From contig CABUOA010000003.1 in assembly GCA_902493145.1 (NCBI GenBank), forward strand, positions 1-64,000: DNA of 64,000 bases, in the 5' to 3' direction. Below are positions 41,690-50,812 of this stretch, piece after piece. This DNA is from an uncultured Collinsella sp. (GTDB taxonomy: Bacteria; Actinomycetota; Coriobacteriia; Coriobacteriales; Coriobacteriaceae). The notes under the pieces are model-generated. The model did not search any database. It saw only the letters and a list, made by a program, of their open reading frames with translations, and was not told the origin of the DNA. The position numbers were made by a program, and so were the translations under genes. Every line of letters starts with the position of its first letter. Position 1 is the first letter of the stretch.

Positions 41690-42157
41690 ATGAAGATCGG
41701 TATCGGTAACGACCACGCCGCCGTCGAGCTCAAGAACATCATTTCCGAGCACCTGAAGGAGCGCGGCTGCGAGGTCGTGAACTTTGGCACCGACACCTCC
41801 GAGAGCTTTGACTACCCCATCGCCGGCTACAAGGTGGGTAAGGCCGTTGCCAACGGCGACGTCGACCTGGGCATCCTGATCTGCGGTACCGGCGTCGGGA
41901 TCAGCCTGGCTGCCAACAAGGTCGAGGGCGTACGCGCCGTCGTGTGCTCCGAGCCCTTCAGCGCCAAGCTCTCCCGCATGCACAACAACACCAACGTGCT
42001 CGCCTTTGGCGCCCGCGTCGTTGGCTCCGAGCTCGCTAAGATGATCGTCGACGAGTGGCTCGACGCCGAGTTCGAGGGCGGCCGCCACGAGCGTCGCGTC
42101 AACCTCCTCAACGAGATCGACCAGACCCGCGGTCTCAAGGTCGTCGACGAGGCCTAA
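41690..42157 (+). CDS. rpiB: Ribose-5-phosphate isomerase B (RpiB/LacAB family)
   Basis: A 155-residue sugar-phosphate isomerase of the pentose phosphate pathway. MKIGIGNDHAAVELK is the N-terminal signature, LICGTGVGISLAANK holds the active-site Cys, and HNNTNVLAFGAR the phosphate-binding part. Length is typical of RpiB. The ATG follows GAGAGGAACC; an in-frame reading from 41474 has no ribosome site. LacA/LacB (galactose-6-phosphate isomerase) is the alternative, but those occur in pairs with lac genes, absent here. Confidence 0.92.
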   Translation: MKIGIGNDHAAVELKNIISEHLKERGCEVVNFGTDTSESFDYPIAGYKVGKAVANGDVDLGILICGTGVGISLAANKVEGVRAVVCSEPFSAKLSRMHNNTNVLAFGARVVGSELAKMIVDEWLDAEFEGGRHERRVNLLNEIDQTRGLKVVDEA

Positions 42158-42184
42158 AGACTTACAACGCCATACGCTAGCGAC

Positions 42185-42223
42185 AGCCCCCGCCTGGAAT
42201 GCACGCACATTCCAGGCGGGGGC
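42185..42223 (+). terminator. Terminator after rpiB
   Basis: A near-perfect 17-bp stem (AGCCCCCGCCTGGAATG with CATTCCAGGCGGGGGCT, bulged by one base) followed by TCTTTAG, 28 bases past the stop. Confidence 0.85.
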
Positions 42224-42228
42224 TCTTT

Positions 42229-42261
42229 AGTAGATTTCTAGGCATGTCCCAAAAATCTACT
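42229..42261. repeat. AGTAGATTT-type hairpin, copy 1
   Basis: AGTAGATTT and AAATCTACT pair around a loop containing GGCATGTCCC. A related element lies in reverse at 62943-62973. It sits between two terminators. Confidence 0.65.
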
Positions 42262-42268
42262 GGAATAT

Positions 42269-42303
42269 AAAAGGGCGCCGCGGATGGAGTTCCGCGGCGC
42301 CCA
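42269..42303 (-). terminator. Rho-independent terminator after ndk
   Basis: The stem GGGCGCCGCGGA/TCCGCGGCGCCC with a five-base loop is followed by TTTTATAT on the minus strand, 38 bases past the ndk stop. Confidence 0.92.
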
Positions 42304-42340
42304 AGCCACACGCTAACAGCTTTAAGGAGTCAAAGCTGGT

Positions 42341-42745
42341 TTAGCCAAAGAAGCGCTTGATCTCGATCTCGGCGTTCTCCAGGCAGTCGGAGCCGTGAAT
42401 CACGTTGGCGTTGACATCGACGGCGAAGTCGCCGCGGATGGTGCCAGGAGCAGCATCAAGCGGGTTGGTAGCGCCCATAAGGGTGCGCATCTTGGAGACA
42501 GCGGAGAGACCGGAAACGACCATCTTGACGACCGGACCGCTCGTCATAAAGTCGCAGAGACCGCCAAAGAAGGGCTTGTCGTCCAGATGGGCGTAGTGCT
42601 CCTCGACGGTAGCGCGCTCGAGCGTGGTCATCTCCATGCGCTCGATGACAAGGCCGCTACGCTCAATACGAGCAACGATCTCGCCGATCTTGCGATCGCG
42701 CACGGCGTCGGGCTTAATCATGATGAAGGTCTTCTCGATAGCCAT
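42341..42745 (-). CDS. ndk: Nucleoside diphosphate kinase
   Basis: A 134-residue enzyme that equilibrates NTP and NDP pools through a phosphohistidine. Active-site His lies in the N-V-I-H-G-S-D segment near residue 115, and the N-terminal E-K-T-F-I-M-I-K-P-D-A-V is diagnostic. The ATG at 42745 follows GAAAGG. Length is standard. Confidence 0.96.
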   Translation of the reverse strand: MAIEKTFIMIKPDAVRDRKIGEIVARIERSGLVIERMEMTTLERATVEEHYAHLDDKPFFGGLCDFMTSGPVVKMVVSGLSAVSKMRTLMGATNPLDAAPGTIRGDFAVDVNANVIHGSDCLENAEIEIKRFFG

Positions 42746-43129
42746 AAGGTAGCCTTTCAAGTAGGTTCGCGCGTGCCCAAGTCCCATTCCGGCACCCGCC
42801 TGGACTGCATCGTAACAGAGTTTTAGCTGCAGTTAAACAAAAAGCTGTTTATTGAAACGCTGCAATTTATTAAAGCGCTCCATATGTGTCACTTCTGTTT
42901 CGAAGCCCGATTAGAGTACCATCCGACCGCTCATCAACCACATCGAACAGAGCGGGCGGTCGGTTGCCACCCGCGAACGTACCCCCTTCACAACCTGCCC
43001 AAAGGTCCTACAGAAGTTCTCGACAAGCCCCTCCCCCATAGCAGCAAAATAGGGGCGCCCGCATCAGCAGACGCCCGTAAAGCAAAAACGATTTATCAAT
43101 AAATGGACAATACGTCTTCAGCCAAACCT
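42746..43129. other. Gap between argH and ndk
   Basis: 384 bases with no credible gene. It holds a hairpin of CCGACCGCT with AGCGGGCGGTCGG (about 42922-42965) and a weak GGGCG/CGCCC stem near 43045-43078 that may end the argH transcript. The stretch 42835-42900 is AT-rich. Confidence 0.55.
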
Positions 43130-44560
43130 TTACTTTGCCCCGTGACCCATCTCGACAACCTTGGTTAGCGATCCAAACACGCCTTCGTCGGCCACGAGCT
43201 GCGCCTCGGCACGCTGCAGCTGCACGGCAACGGCGGCAGGGGCGGTACCGCCCTCGGTCGTGCGTGCGGCGACAATCGACGGGATGTCGAGCGCCTCGGT
43301 AATGTCGCGCTCAAAGAGCGGGCTTGCCTCCTGGAACACCTCAAACGGCAGGTCCTCAAGATTGCAGCCGTGCTTCTCACACATCAGGACCAGATGGCCC
43401 ACCACGGCATGTGCCTCACGGAACGGCAGACCACGCTTAGCCAGGTAATCGGCAACATCGGTGGCGGCAAGATGCCCCACGCCGCACTCGCGCGCCATGG
43501 CATCCTCGTTGACGGTCCAGGTCGAAATCATTCCGGCCATAACGGACAGGCACTGCATGAGCGTGTGAGCGGTATCGAGCGCGCCCTCCTTGTCCTCCTG
43601 CAAGTCCTTGTTATAAGCGAGCGGCAGGCCCTTCATGGTTACCAGCAGCTGCACCAGGTTGCCGTACACGCGACCGCTCTTACCGCGGATAAGCTCGGCA
43701 AAGTCGGGATTCTTCTTCTGCGGCATGATAGACGAGCCGGTGGAGTAGGAGTCTGAAAGCGTGATAAAGCCAAATTCGGAGCTCGACCACAGCACGATCT
43801 CCTCGGAAAGACGCGACAGGTGCATCGCCATGACGGATCCGGCGTAATGCAGATCGAGCAGGAAATCACGGTCGGAAACCGCATCGAGCGAGTTGGGAAT
43901 CACGCCCGCAAAGCCAAGTTCGGCAGCCGTCATCTGGCGATCGAGCGGATAGCTCGTACCGGCAAGCGCGGCAGCACCCAGCGGGCAGTTGTCGGCGGCA
44001 TCAAAGGCGGCCTTCAGACGTGTAAAGTCGCGCGCGAACATCCAGGAATACGCCAGCAGATGATGTGACAGCAGCACGGGCTGAGCATGCTGCATGTGCG
44101 TGTAACCCGGCAGAATCACCTTGTCGTACTTCTTGGCCGCATCCACCAGCACGTGGCGCAACTGCAGGTTGGCCTCCATGAGCTCCTTGGCCAACGCCTT
44201 GACGCCCAGGCGCGTATCGGTCGCCACCTGGTCGTTGCGCGAACGTCCGGTATGCAAGCGCTTGCCGGCCTCGCCGATGCGACGCGTCAGCTCGCTCTCG
44301 ATGGACATATGGATGTCCTCGTCGTTGATATCGAAGGTGAAGTTGCCGGCATCGATATCCTGTTCGATTCCGGTCAGGCCCTCGGCAATCGCCTGCTCAT
44401 CCTCGGCACTGATGATGCCCTGGGCCGCCAGCATCTTGGCATGCGCCTTAGAACCGGCGATATCCTGCTTATAGAGATGTTTGTCGACCGGCAGCGACGC
44501 GCCAAACTCCTGCGTGACCTCGGCCACTCCCGCCTCAAAACGACCGCCCCAAAGAGCCAT
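43130..44560 (-). CDS. argH: Argininosuccinate lyase
   Basis: Last step of arginine synthesis, splitting argininosuccinate to arginine and fumarate. 476 residues; the fumarase/aspartase signature GSSIMPQKKNPD is near residue 280, HTGRSRNDQVATD near 108 and THMQHAQPV near 155. The ATG at 44560 follows AAAGGGGAC. argG lies 520 bases upstream on the same strand, with a terminator and a small reading frame between them. Confidence 0.96.
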   Translation of the reverse strand: MALWGGRFEAGVAEVTQEFGASLPVDKHLYKQDIAGSKAHAKMLAAQGIISAEDEQAIAEGLTGIEQDIDAGNFTFDINDEDIHMSIESELTRRIGEAGKRLHTGRSRNDQVATDTRLGVKALAKELMEANLQLRHVLVDAAKKYDKVILPGYTHMQHAQPVLLSHHLLAYSWMFARDFTRLKAAFDAADNCPLGAAALAGTSYPLDRQMTAAELGFAGVIPNSLDAVSDRDFLLDLHYAGSVMAMHLSRLSEEIVLWSSSEFGFITLSDSYSTGSSIMPQKKNPDFAELIRGKSGRVYGNLVQLLVTMKGLPLAYNKDLQEDKEGALDTAHTLMQCLSVMAGMISTWTVNEDAMARECGVGHLAATDVADYLAKRGLPFREAHAVVGHLVLMCEKHGCNLEDLPFEVFQEASPLFERDITEALDIPSIVAARTTEGGTAPAAVAVQLQRAEAQLVADEGVFGSLTKVVEMGHGAK

Positions 44561-44678
44561 GGAACCGTCCCCTTTCTCCAAATACCAAAACAAGCGCCCA
44601 AAGCAATGCGCCATGTCGCTAAAGCGATTTTTCAACCGCTAGTTTTACACAATCCCCACCGTGCGCGGGACCATGTTG

Positions 44679-44849
44679 CTAATTTGCAAAGAAGTGACGC
44701 ACCAGGCACTTGGCGCCCAACGTCTCCCTCCGGATGTTGCCTTGCGAACCATCGATCCAGGCCTTTAGGCTCATAGGAACGTCCTCGACCTTTGCAGCAT
44801 CGAACTCGGGCGCGAGGGCAAGTAAGGCATGCGCGATAGCGTTGAACAT
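44679..44849 (-). CDS. Small hypothetical protein (56 residues)
   Basis: The frame MFNAIAHALLALAPEFDAAK... ends in CLVRHFFAN, behind an AGGAG eight bases before its ATG. It has a mixed hydrophobic N-terminus and a basic second half, and lies 118 bases before argH on the same strand. No homologue is recognised. Codon choice (mostly G/C third positions) is compatible with a real gene. Confidence 0.45.
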   Translation of the reverse strand: MFNAIAHALLALAPEFDAAKVEDVPMSLKAWIDGSQGNIRRETLGAKCLVRHFFAN

Positions 44850-44899
44850 AATGGATACTCCTCATATATATAGGCACAGAGCCGCCAAATTGATAGAAG

Positions 44900-44929
44900 G
44901 AGCCCCGCCGGACAACCCCGGCGGGGCTC
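44900..44929 (-). terminator. Terminator-like hairpin after argG
   Basis: The 12-bp stem GAGCCCCGCCGG/CCGGCGGGGCTC with a short loop is followed by CTTCTAT on the minus strand. It is about 150 bases past the argG stop and has only a short U-rich tail. Confidence 0.65.
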
Positions 44930-45082
44930 GGACTCAGCCGCAGGCGCGGCGTCATATATGCGGGCGGAACGTAGGGGCCACCGATGTTAAGAAGTGTCAG
45001 CAAGCATAACGAAAGGTAGGGACCCCGTGCGCCCGTTTTGTATCACGCGGATGGGCCGCGCGGATACCAAGGAAAGGAGGCG

Positions 45083-46309
45083 TTAGGCCTGGGCGGCAGC
45101 GGAGCTGGGACCCTGGACCTTTGCCCACGTCTTGAGCGACAGCGTATCGATCTCGATAAAGCCGGCGCTGGCCTTCTCGTCAAACGTGGTGTCGCGGTCG
45201 TAGGTAGCCAGACCGTAGTCATACAGGCTAAACGGGCTCTTGCGACCGACGACATGGCAGTTGCCCTTAAAGAACTTCAGACGGACGGTACCGGTCACGA
45301 ACTTCTGGGTATCGGCCATAAAGGCATCGAGCGCGTTCTTGAGCGGGCTGTACCACTGGCCGTTGTACACGGCGGTGGCCCAATCCTGCTCGAGCTTGAT
45401 CTTGGTCTTGAGCAGGTCGCCCTCGACGCAAATGTCCTCAAGTGCCTTGTGGGCGGTGATGAGCGTCAGGGCGCCGGGAACCTCATAGCACTCACGGCTC
45501 TTGAGGCACACCAGACGATCCTCGACCAGGTCGAGACGGCCAAAGCCGTTGTCACCAGAGATCTTGTTGAGGGCGATGACGATCTCGGAGAGCTTCATCT
45601 TCTTGCCGTCGACGGCGACGGGCTTGCCGGCCTCAAACTCAATCTCGGTATACGTCGGGGTGTCGGGCGCGTCCTCGGGGTTCTTGGTCATAACCCAGGC
45701 GTCATCGAGCGGCTCGTTCCAGGGATCCTCCAGGTGACCGCACTCAATGGCGCGACCCCACAGGTTGTCGTCGATGGAGTAGGGGTTGTCGTTGGCACCC
45801 TCGGGAACCGGCACGTTGTGGGCATGTGCGTAGGCGACCTCGTCGGGACGGCACTTCAGGTCCCACTCGCGAACCGGGGCGATAACCTTGAGCTCGGGGT
45901 CGAGGGCCTTGACGGCAGCCTCAAAACGAACCTGGTCGTTACCCTTGCCGGTGCAGCCGTGAGCGACGTAGGTCGCGCCAAACTCGTGAGCGACCTCGAC
46001 AAGCTTCTTGGCGAGCAACGGGCGGGACAGGGCGGAGAGCAGCGGATACTTGTTCTCGTACATAGAGTTTGCGGCGATAGCCTTAGTCAGGAACTCATCG
46101 GAGAACTCGTCGCGCAGATCGAGCACCTGGCAATCCAGAACGCCCAGGTCGAGGGCCTTCTGCTTCTTGGCGTCCAGACCGGTCTCCTCCTGGCCCACGT
46201 TGCCGCAGACACAAACAACATCGAGATTCTTCTCGTCCTGGAGCCACTTGACACATACGGATGTATCAAGACCACCGGAATATGCGAGAACGACTTTTTC
46301 CTTGCTCAT
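45083..46309 (-). CDS. argG: Argininosuccinate synthase
   Basis: Joins citrulline and aspartate with ATP. 408 residues; the ATP-pyrophosphatase P-loop VVLAYSGGLDTSV is at residues 6-18, and H-G-C-T-G-K-G-N-D-Q-V-R-F, near residue 115, is the citrulline/aspartate site. The ATG at 46309 has AAAGGAAAC upstream. With argH downstream it covers the last two steps of arginine synthesis; no other arg genes are in the window. Confidence 0.96.
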   Translation of the reverse strand: MSKEKVVLAYSGGLDTSVCVKWLQDEKNLDVVCVCGNVGQEETGLDAKKQKALDLGVLDCQVLDLRDEFSDEFLTKAIAANSMYENKYPLLSALSRPLLAKKLVEVAHEFGATYVAHGCTGKGNDQVRFEAAVKALDPELKVIAPVREWDLKCRPDEVAYAHAHNVPVPEGANDNPYSIDDNLWGRAIECGHLEDPWNEPLDDAWVMTKNPEDAPDTPTYTEIEFEAGKPVAVDGKKMKLSEIVIALNKISGDNGFGRLDLVEDRLVCLKSRECYEVPGALTLITAHKALEDICVEGDLLKTKIKLEQDWATAVYNGQWYSPLKNALDAFMADTQKFVTGTVRLKFFKGNCHVVGRKSPFSLYDYGLATYDRDTTFDEKASAGFIEIDTLSLKTWAKVQGPSSAAAQA

Positions 46310-46862
46310 GGCTGTTTCCTTTCGCCCTTGGTAGCTAGTTAGAACATCGGTCAGTTGCAAGTCATTTCGAGGTCAAAAACCGTGCAATATCAGGTTAAAT
46401 AGCAAAAAGCAGCACAACATGCCCTAGAAACATGCAGCAATGTCGTGCTAAAACCCAACGACCTCAAAATGACTCTGTTGAGGCAATTCGCCCCATACGG
46501 ACAGAGACGATTGTTATCGTCGTCGGGAAATTGCGCGCTGGCGTCGGATGGCATTGTCTGCAGTAGTGATGATCTTTACGAACTGCATCTGCCTCTCCTT
46601 TCACCTATCGCCGGGCGCAATTCTAATATCGTAAACGGTACCTTTTCTTCGGTAAGCGGTTGTATTTCCGTCTCCGTTTTCGATGGTCGCTATATTACGC
46701 TAAAGTGCCCGCAGCACAAGCGACAAATTCAAATTTCTGAAAAGTTTTTTCATTACTTTGTGAAGCGTGGTGCAAATACGCTCCGTTCCTGCGACAATAC
46801 GCTCAGTTACTGGTTGATGGTTATAACGTCTGAAACAATTTCGAAACGAAAGGCGCGCTTTT
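46310..46862. other. Divergent region argG / HAD gene with long leader
   Basis: 553 bases, AT-richer than the flanking genes. It contains a 115-base palindrome (46360-46474) in the argG leader and a GACGAT-TGTT-ATCGTC dyad near 46507. A plus-strand frame of 152 codons across it has no ribosome site and a biased composition, so it is not called. No known riboswitch or ArgR box was identified. Confidence 0.5.
46360..46474. repeat. Palindromic element in the argG leader
   Basis: AGTCATTTCGAGGTC (46360-46374) pairs with 46460-46474 with one mismatch. A second, imperfect inner pairing involves AGCACAACATG and CATTGTCGTGCT-like segments near 46412-46448. It ends 50 bases before the argG start and would be transcribed in its leader. 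Confidence 0.65.
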
Positions 46863-47690
46863 ATGCAAACTTACGAATCGGACACCAATATCGGAAGCAT
46901 TAAGATTCTCGCCGTCGACATGGACAAGACGCTGCTCACCGACAAGCGCGTGTTGCCGCAGGGTCTTGATGAGCGCCTGGACAAGCTCGCCGACGCAGGC
47001 ATTGTATTCTGCCCCGCCAGCGGACGCCCCGCCCCCAAACTCGAGGAAATGTTCGAGAGCATTAAGAACCGACTTGCTTTTTGTCCCGACAACGGAGCCT
47101 GCGTCATCTATCGCGGCAGCTATATCTATAAGAGCAACATCGATGTGGCGCTGTATCAGCAGGTGCTCGCCCGTGCCTCGGAGGACCCGCGTGCCGTTCC
47201 CGTCTTGTGCTGCTACGACGAGTTCTATGTGCTCGCCCGCGACCATCAGTACCACGACGAGATCAGCGTGTACTACAACACGATCAACTACGTCGATAGC
47301 TTTGAGGGCCTTGATATCGAGTCCAACAAGATTTCGATCTTCTTCCCCGCCTACGATGCCGAGCCCGCGTTTCGCGAGAACTACAGCCCCGAGTTCTCGG
47401 ACAAGCTCTACGTCACCAACGCCGGGCGCGAGTGGATAGACTTTATGAACCTGGGCGTCGACAAGGGGTCGGGCGTCGCGCACCTGTGCGAGCAGCTGGG
47501 CATTGATATCGCTGATGCCGCCGCCGTGGGTGATACGTACAACGACATCCCCATGCTCGAGCGCGTCGGGCATAGCTTTATCGTGGATAATGCCGAGGAG
47601 CACATGAACGCGCACGCCAAATGGCGCATTCCGAGCAACAACGACGGGGGCGTACTGACGCTCATCGACGCCATCCTGGCGGCTCGTTAA
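46863..47690 (+). CDS. Cof-type HAD phosphatase
   Basis: A 275-residue HAD hydrolase with a type IIB cap, probably a sugar- or cofactor-phosphate phosphatase. Motif I is A-V-D-M-D-K-T-L-L near residue 18, motif II C-P-A-S-G-R-P, motif III Lys in V-D-K-G-S-G-V, and motif IV V-G-D-T-Y-N-D-I-P-M near 220. The Lys in DMDKTLL is common in Cof members. The ATG follows GAAAGGCGCGC. Single gene with its own terminator. Confidence 0.9.
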   Translation: MQTYESDTNIGSIKILAVDMDKTLLTDKRVLPQGLDERLDKLADAGIVFCPASGRPAPKLEEMFESIKNRLAFCPDNGACVIYRGSYIYKSNIDVALYQQVLARASEDPRAVPVLCCYDEFYVLARDHQYHDEISVYYNTINYVDSFEGLDIESNKISIFFPAYDAEPAFRENYSPEFSDKLYVTNAGREWIDFMNLGVDKGSGVAHLCEQLGIDIADAAAVGDTYNDIPMLERVGHSFIVDNAEEHMNAHAKWRIPSNNDGGVLTLIDAILAAR

Positions 47691-47764
47691 CGGGGCTCGT
47701 CGGACCCGGCCGGGCGCCAAGATGGCGTCTTGAGTGTCTAGATACTTAGCTGAAATGATTTGAG

Positions 47765-47806
47765 CAGAGGGGAGCTCCTTGTTGGGAGGGGCTCCCCTCT
47801 GTTTTG
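47765..47806 (+). terminator. Terminator after the Cof-type phosphatase gene
   Basis: The stem CAGAGGGGAGC/GCTCCCCTCTG with a 15-base loop is followed by TTTTGG on the plus strand, about 75 bases past the stop. Confidence 0.85.
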
Positions 47807-47813
47807 GTTACTG

Positions 47814-47853
47814 TGGGACAAATTAATCAGTAGTGTTTGTCCCAAATCTTAAG
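47814..47853. repeat. GGGACAAATTAATCAG-type repeat, copy 2
   Basis: It matches 35652-35691 at both ends (TGGGACAAATTAATCAG and TTTGTCCCAAATCTTAAG). It lies between the convergent phosphatase and polA genes. Confidence 0.75.
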
Positions 47854-47901
47854 TATGTGGGGGCTTGCGTCTTGGGCGAGCTTGCCTTACCGAGTGCTTT
47901 C

Positions 47902-50646
47902 CTATTTGGCGTCGGCCCAGGTTACTCCGGTTGAGGCTTCGGCGATTAGGGGTACTCGGAGGTCTACGACGTGTTCCATGACGTCGCGGACCATGGTGGT
48001 TAGGCGCTCGACTTCGTTGACGGGGCACTCAAAATCCAGTTCGTCGTGTACCTGCAAGATCATGTGGGCGGCAAAACCCTCTTCTTCCAGGCGGCGGCTT
48101 ACGCGGGCCATGGCGATCTTGATGATGTCGGCGGCGGTGCCCTGCATGGGGTGGTTCATGGCCGTGCGCTCACCAAAGCCGCGGAGCTGTGGGTTTTTGG
48201 CCTTGAGCTCGGGAATATGGCGTCTGCGGCCATACATGGTCTCGGCATAGCCCGTCTGCTTGGCTCGCGCCACCACATTGTCGAGGAACGTGCGCACGCC
48301 CGGGTAGGCCTCGTAGTAGCGATCAATCATATCGCGCGCCTCGGCCATCGAGATGTGCAGCGACTGCGACAGTCCATAGGCCTGCTGGCCGTACACGATG
48401 CCAAAGTTCACGGCCTTGGCGCGGCTACGCAGGTCGGGTGTCACCTCGGACACCGGCACGCCAAATACGCGCGCGGCCGTCTCGGCATGGAAGTCCTCGC
48501 CCTCGTTGAAGGCGCGCACCAGGTGCTCGTCACCCGAAAGATGCGCGAGCAGGCGCAGCTCGATCTGCGAGTAGTCCACCGCCAAAAAGACGCTGCCCTC
48601 GCCCGCCGAGAACGCCGTCTTGACGGTACGCCCCAGCTCCGAGCGCGTCGGAATGTTTTGCAGATTGGGGTCGCTCGAAGACAAACGCCCCGTCGCGGTG
48701 ATGGTCTGGTTGTACGTGGTGTGCACACGCCCGTCACCACGGCGCAGCGGGCCCAGCGTGTCCAGATAGGTCGACTTAATCTTGGACTTCTCACGCCAGT
48801 CCAAAATCAGGCGCACTATCTCGTGGTCGCGGGCAAGGTCGCTCAGCACCTTGGCGTTGGTCGAATAGTAGCCGCGCTTGGTCTTTTTGAGGCCCTTGGT
48901 CGGAAGTCCCATAACATCAAACAGCACGTGCGAGAGTTGCATGGGGCTGCCGATGTTAAAGGTCTCGTCGCCGGCCAGGTCGCGAATGCTGCGCTCGACC
49001 TCGGCAATCTGGGTCGCCAGGCCCTCGGACAGACTGTGCAGGCGGTCGGGGTCCACGAGCATGCCCGCGCGCTCCATCTTGGCAAGCACCGGCACGAGCG
49101 GCATCTCGATCCCATCGAACACGTTGGCGGCGTTCTCGCGGGCCATGCGGTCACGCAGCGGTGCAACCAGCGCCAGCGTCAAGGCCGCCGTGCGAGCGGC
49201 GGGCGCAGGAGCGTCCTCGCCAGCACCCTCTGCGCCGCGCGCCGCAGGCAGCGCCATCTGCAGATACGTATCGGCCAGATACACCTCGTCAAACTCGGAG
49301 CGGTCGGAATCCAACAGGTAGGCGGCAACAACGGTATCGAAGATGCGCGTGGAATCGACTGCCAGCGGATCCATGAGCTCGAGCTCAGAAGAATCGATGG
49401 GCGAAAGCTCATGCAGAAGCGCCTTCATATCCGGGCTCGCCGCACGGCCTTCCATAAACAGACGCGCGAGCACGCCGGCAATCACGCCGTGGGCGAAGTT
49501 GAAGCCCTCAACCTCAGCCGCCGCACCGCTGTCGCCCTCCTCGAGCGCAAACAGGCCCTTGGACGTCGCCAACCACAACGTGCGCGTCAGCCCAAAGAGC
49601 GCGCCCTCTTCCTTGTCATCGTCCACCACGGCGGCGACCCACTCGCCGGCATCAATCACGCGGGAGACCTCAGCCGCAACGGCACCAAGCGCGCCAGCAT
49701 CGCCGGCGGCTGCGCGCAAAACGGCGGGAATCTCAAACGTGCTGGCAGCTGCCCCGCCCTCGCCGCCGATCAGCGCCAAGAAACGGTTCTGCATGGCGGT
49801 GATACCAAGCGTGCCCAGCGCCGCGGAAACCTCATCGGCGGAAAACGCCGGGAAGGACGTCGCCTCAAAATCGAGCTCAACGGGTGCATCGGTGCGGATG
49901 GTCGCCACCTTACGGCTCAGCAGCGCGTCGTCGATGTGTGCGCGCAGGTTTTCTCCCATCTTGCCCTTGACCTCGTCGGCGTGTGCGATGACCTCATCCA
50001 GGCTACCGTACTGCGCAATGAGCGCACTCGCCTTTTTGGGGCCGATGCCCGGCACGCCGGGGATGTTGTCGGACGTGTCGCCCTTCAGACCATAAAAGTC
50101 GGGCACGAGCGCCGGCGTGATGCCGTGATACAGATCGTCCACGCTCTCGGGCGTCATGATCGCCACGTCGGACAGGCCCTTGCGGGTCGAGACCACGTTA
50201 ACGTGCTCGGTCACGAGCTGATACATATCGCGATCACCGGTCACCAGCAGCATGTCGCAGCCGGCCTCCTCACCCAAGCGCGCCATGGTTCCCAGGATAT
50301 CGTCGCCTTCCCAGCCCTCGGACTGCAGAATCGGCACGTTGAGCGCGGCGAGCAGCTCCTTGATCATGGGGAACTGCGCGTGCAGGTCGGGATCCATGGG
50401 CGGGCGCTGCGCCTTGTACTGCGGCAGCATCTCCATACGCACGCGCGGCTTGCCCTTGTCAAACGCCACGACAACGCCGTCGGGATTAAAGGCATCGATC
50501 ATCTTGAGGAACATGTTCAGAAAACCAAAGATCGCGTTGGTGGGGCGACCGTCCGGCGCGTTCATGGTCGGCGGCACGGCGTGGAAGGCGCGATGCATGA
50601 GCGAGTTGCCGTCGATGACGGCAAAGGTACGGCGCTTTTCAGACAT
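47902..50646 (-). CDS. polA: DNA polymerase I
   Basis: A 914-residue repair and Okazaki-fragment polymerase. The N-terminal 5' nuclease domain (about 1-290) has GDRDMYQLV and DNIPGVPGIGPKKA. The middle 3'-5' exonuclease-like domain lacks clear DEDD motifs and is probably inactive. The C-terminal family A polymerase domain has motif A D-Y-S-Q-I-E-L-R-L, motif B R-A-K-A-V-N-F-G-I-V-Y-G and motif C V-H-D-E-L. The ATG at 50646 follows CGAGGT. Confidence 0.97.
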   Translation of the reverse strand: MSEKRRTFAVIDGNSLMHRAFHAVPPTMNAPDGRPTNAIFGFLNMFLKMIDAFNPDGVVVAFDKGKPRVRMEMLPQYKAQRPPMDPDLHAQFPMIKELLAALNVPILQSEGWEGDDILGTMARLGEEAGCDMLLVTGDRDMYQLVTEHVNVVSTRKGLSDVAIMTPESVDDLYHGITPALVPDFYGLKGDTSDNIPGVPGIGPKKASALIAQYGSLDEVIAHADEVKGKMGENLRAHIDDALLSRKVATIRTDAPVELDFEATSFPAFSADEVSAALGTLGITAMQNRFLALIGGEGGAAASTFEIPAVLRAAAGDAGALGAVAAEVSRVIDAGEWVAAVVDDDKEEGALFGLTRTLWLATSKGLFALEEGDSGAAAEVEGFNFAHGVIAGVLARLFMEGRAASPDMKALLHELSPIDSSELELMDPLAVDSTRIFDTVVAAYLLDSDRSEFDEVYLADTYLQMALPAARGAEGAGEDAPAPAARTAALTLALVAPLRDRMARENAANVFDGIEMPLVPVLAKMERAGMLVDPDRLHSLSEGLATQIAEVERSIRDLAGDETFNIGSPMQLSHVLFDVMGLPTKGLKKTKRGYYSTNAKVLSDLARDHEIVRLILDWREKSKIKSTYLDTLGPLRRGDGRVHTTYNQTITATGRLSSSDPNLQNIPTRSELGRTVKTAFSAGEGSVFLAVDYSQIELRLLAHLSGDEHLVRAFNEGEDFHAETAARVFGVPVSEVTPDLRSRAKAVNFGIVYGQQAYGLSQSLHISMAEARDMIDRYYEAYPGVRTFLDNVVARAKQTGYAETMYGRRRHIPELKAKNPQLRGFGERTAMNHPMQGTAADIIKIAMARVSRRLEEEGFAAHMILQVHDELDFECPVNEVERLTTMVRDVMEHVVDLRVPLIAEASTGVTWADAK

Positions 50647-50812
50647 ATTGAATACCTCGCTTTGGGCTGGGCACGGTTTGCTCACACCAGTTTACACGCT
50701 CCCCGCCCCGCGGCCACCGCACATCAGGCTTCCCTGCCGCCGCGGGCCCGCGCGTGATACGATGGCTCACGGTACATCAACCAGCACGATCGATCCGAAA
50801 GGAGCCTGCGTC

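Larger units (their letters stand above)
44561..45082. other. Region between argG and argH
   Basis: 522 bases containing the argG terminator-like hairpin (44900-44929) and a 56-residue reading frame with a ribosome site (44679-44849). The rest shows no gene, repeat or known riboswitch. Confidence 0.55.

Noticed and set aside
44632..45003. Minus-strand frame of 123 codons between argG and argH
   Set aside because: It runs through the terminator hairpin and lacks a ribosome site; the 56-residue frame in another phase has one and is preferred.
46445..46903. Plus-strand 152-codon frame before the Cof-type phosphatase
   Set aside because: No ribosome site, overlaps the real start region out of frame, and lies in the AT-rich divergent promoter area.
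48046..50757. Plus-strand 900-codon frame across polA
   Set aside because: Mirror of a GC-rich gene; composition is dominated by Arg, His and Gly and matches no protein family, whereas polA motifs on the minus strand are complete.
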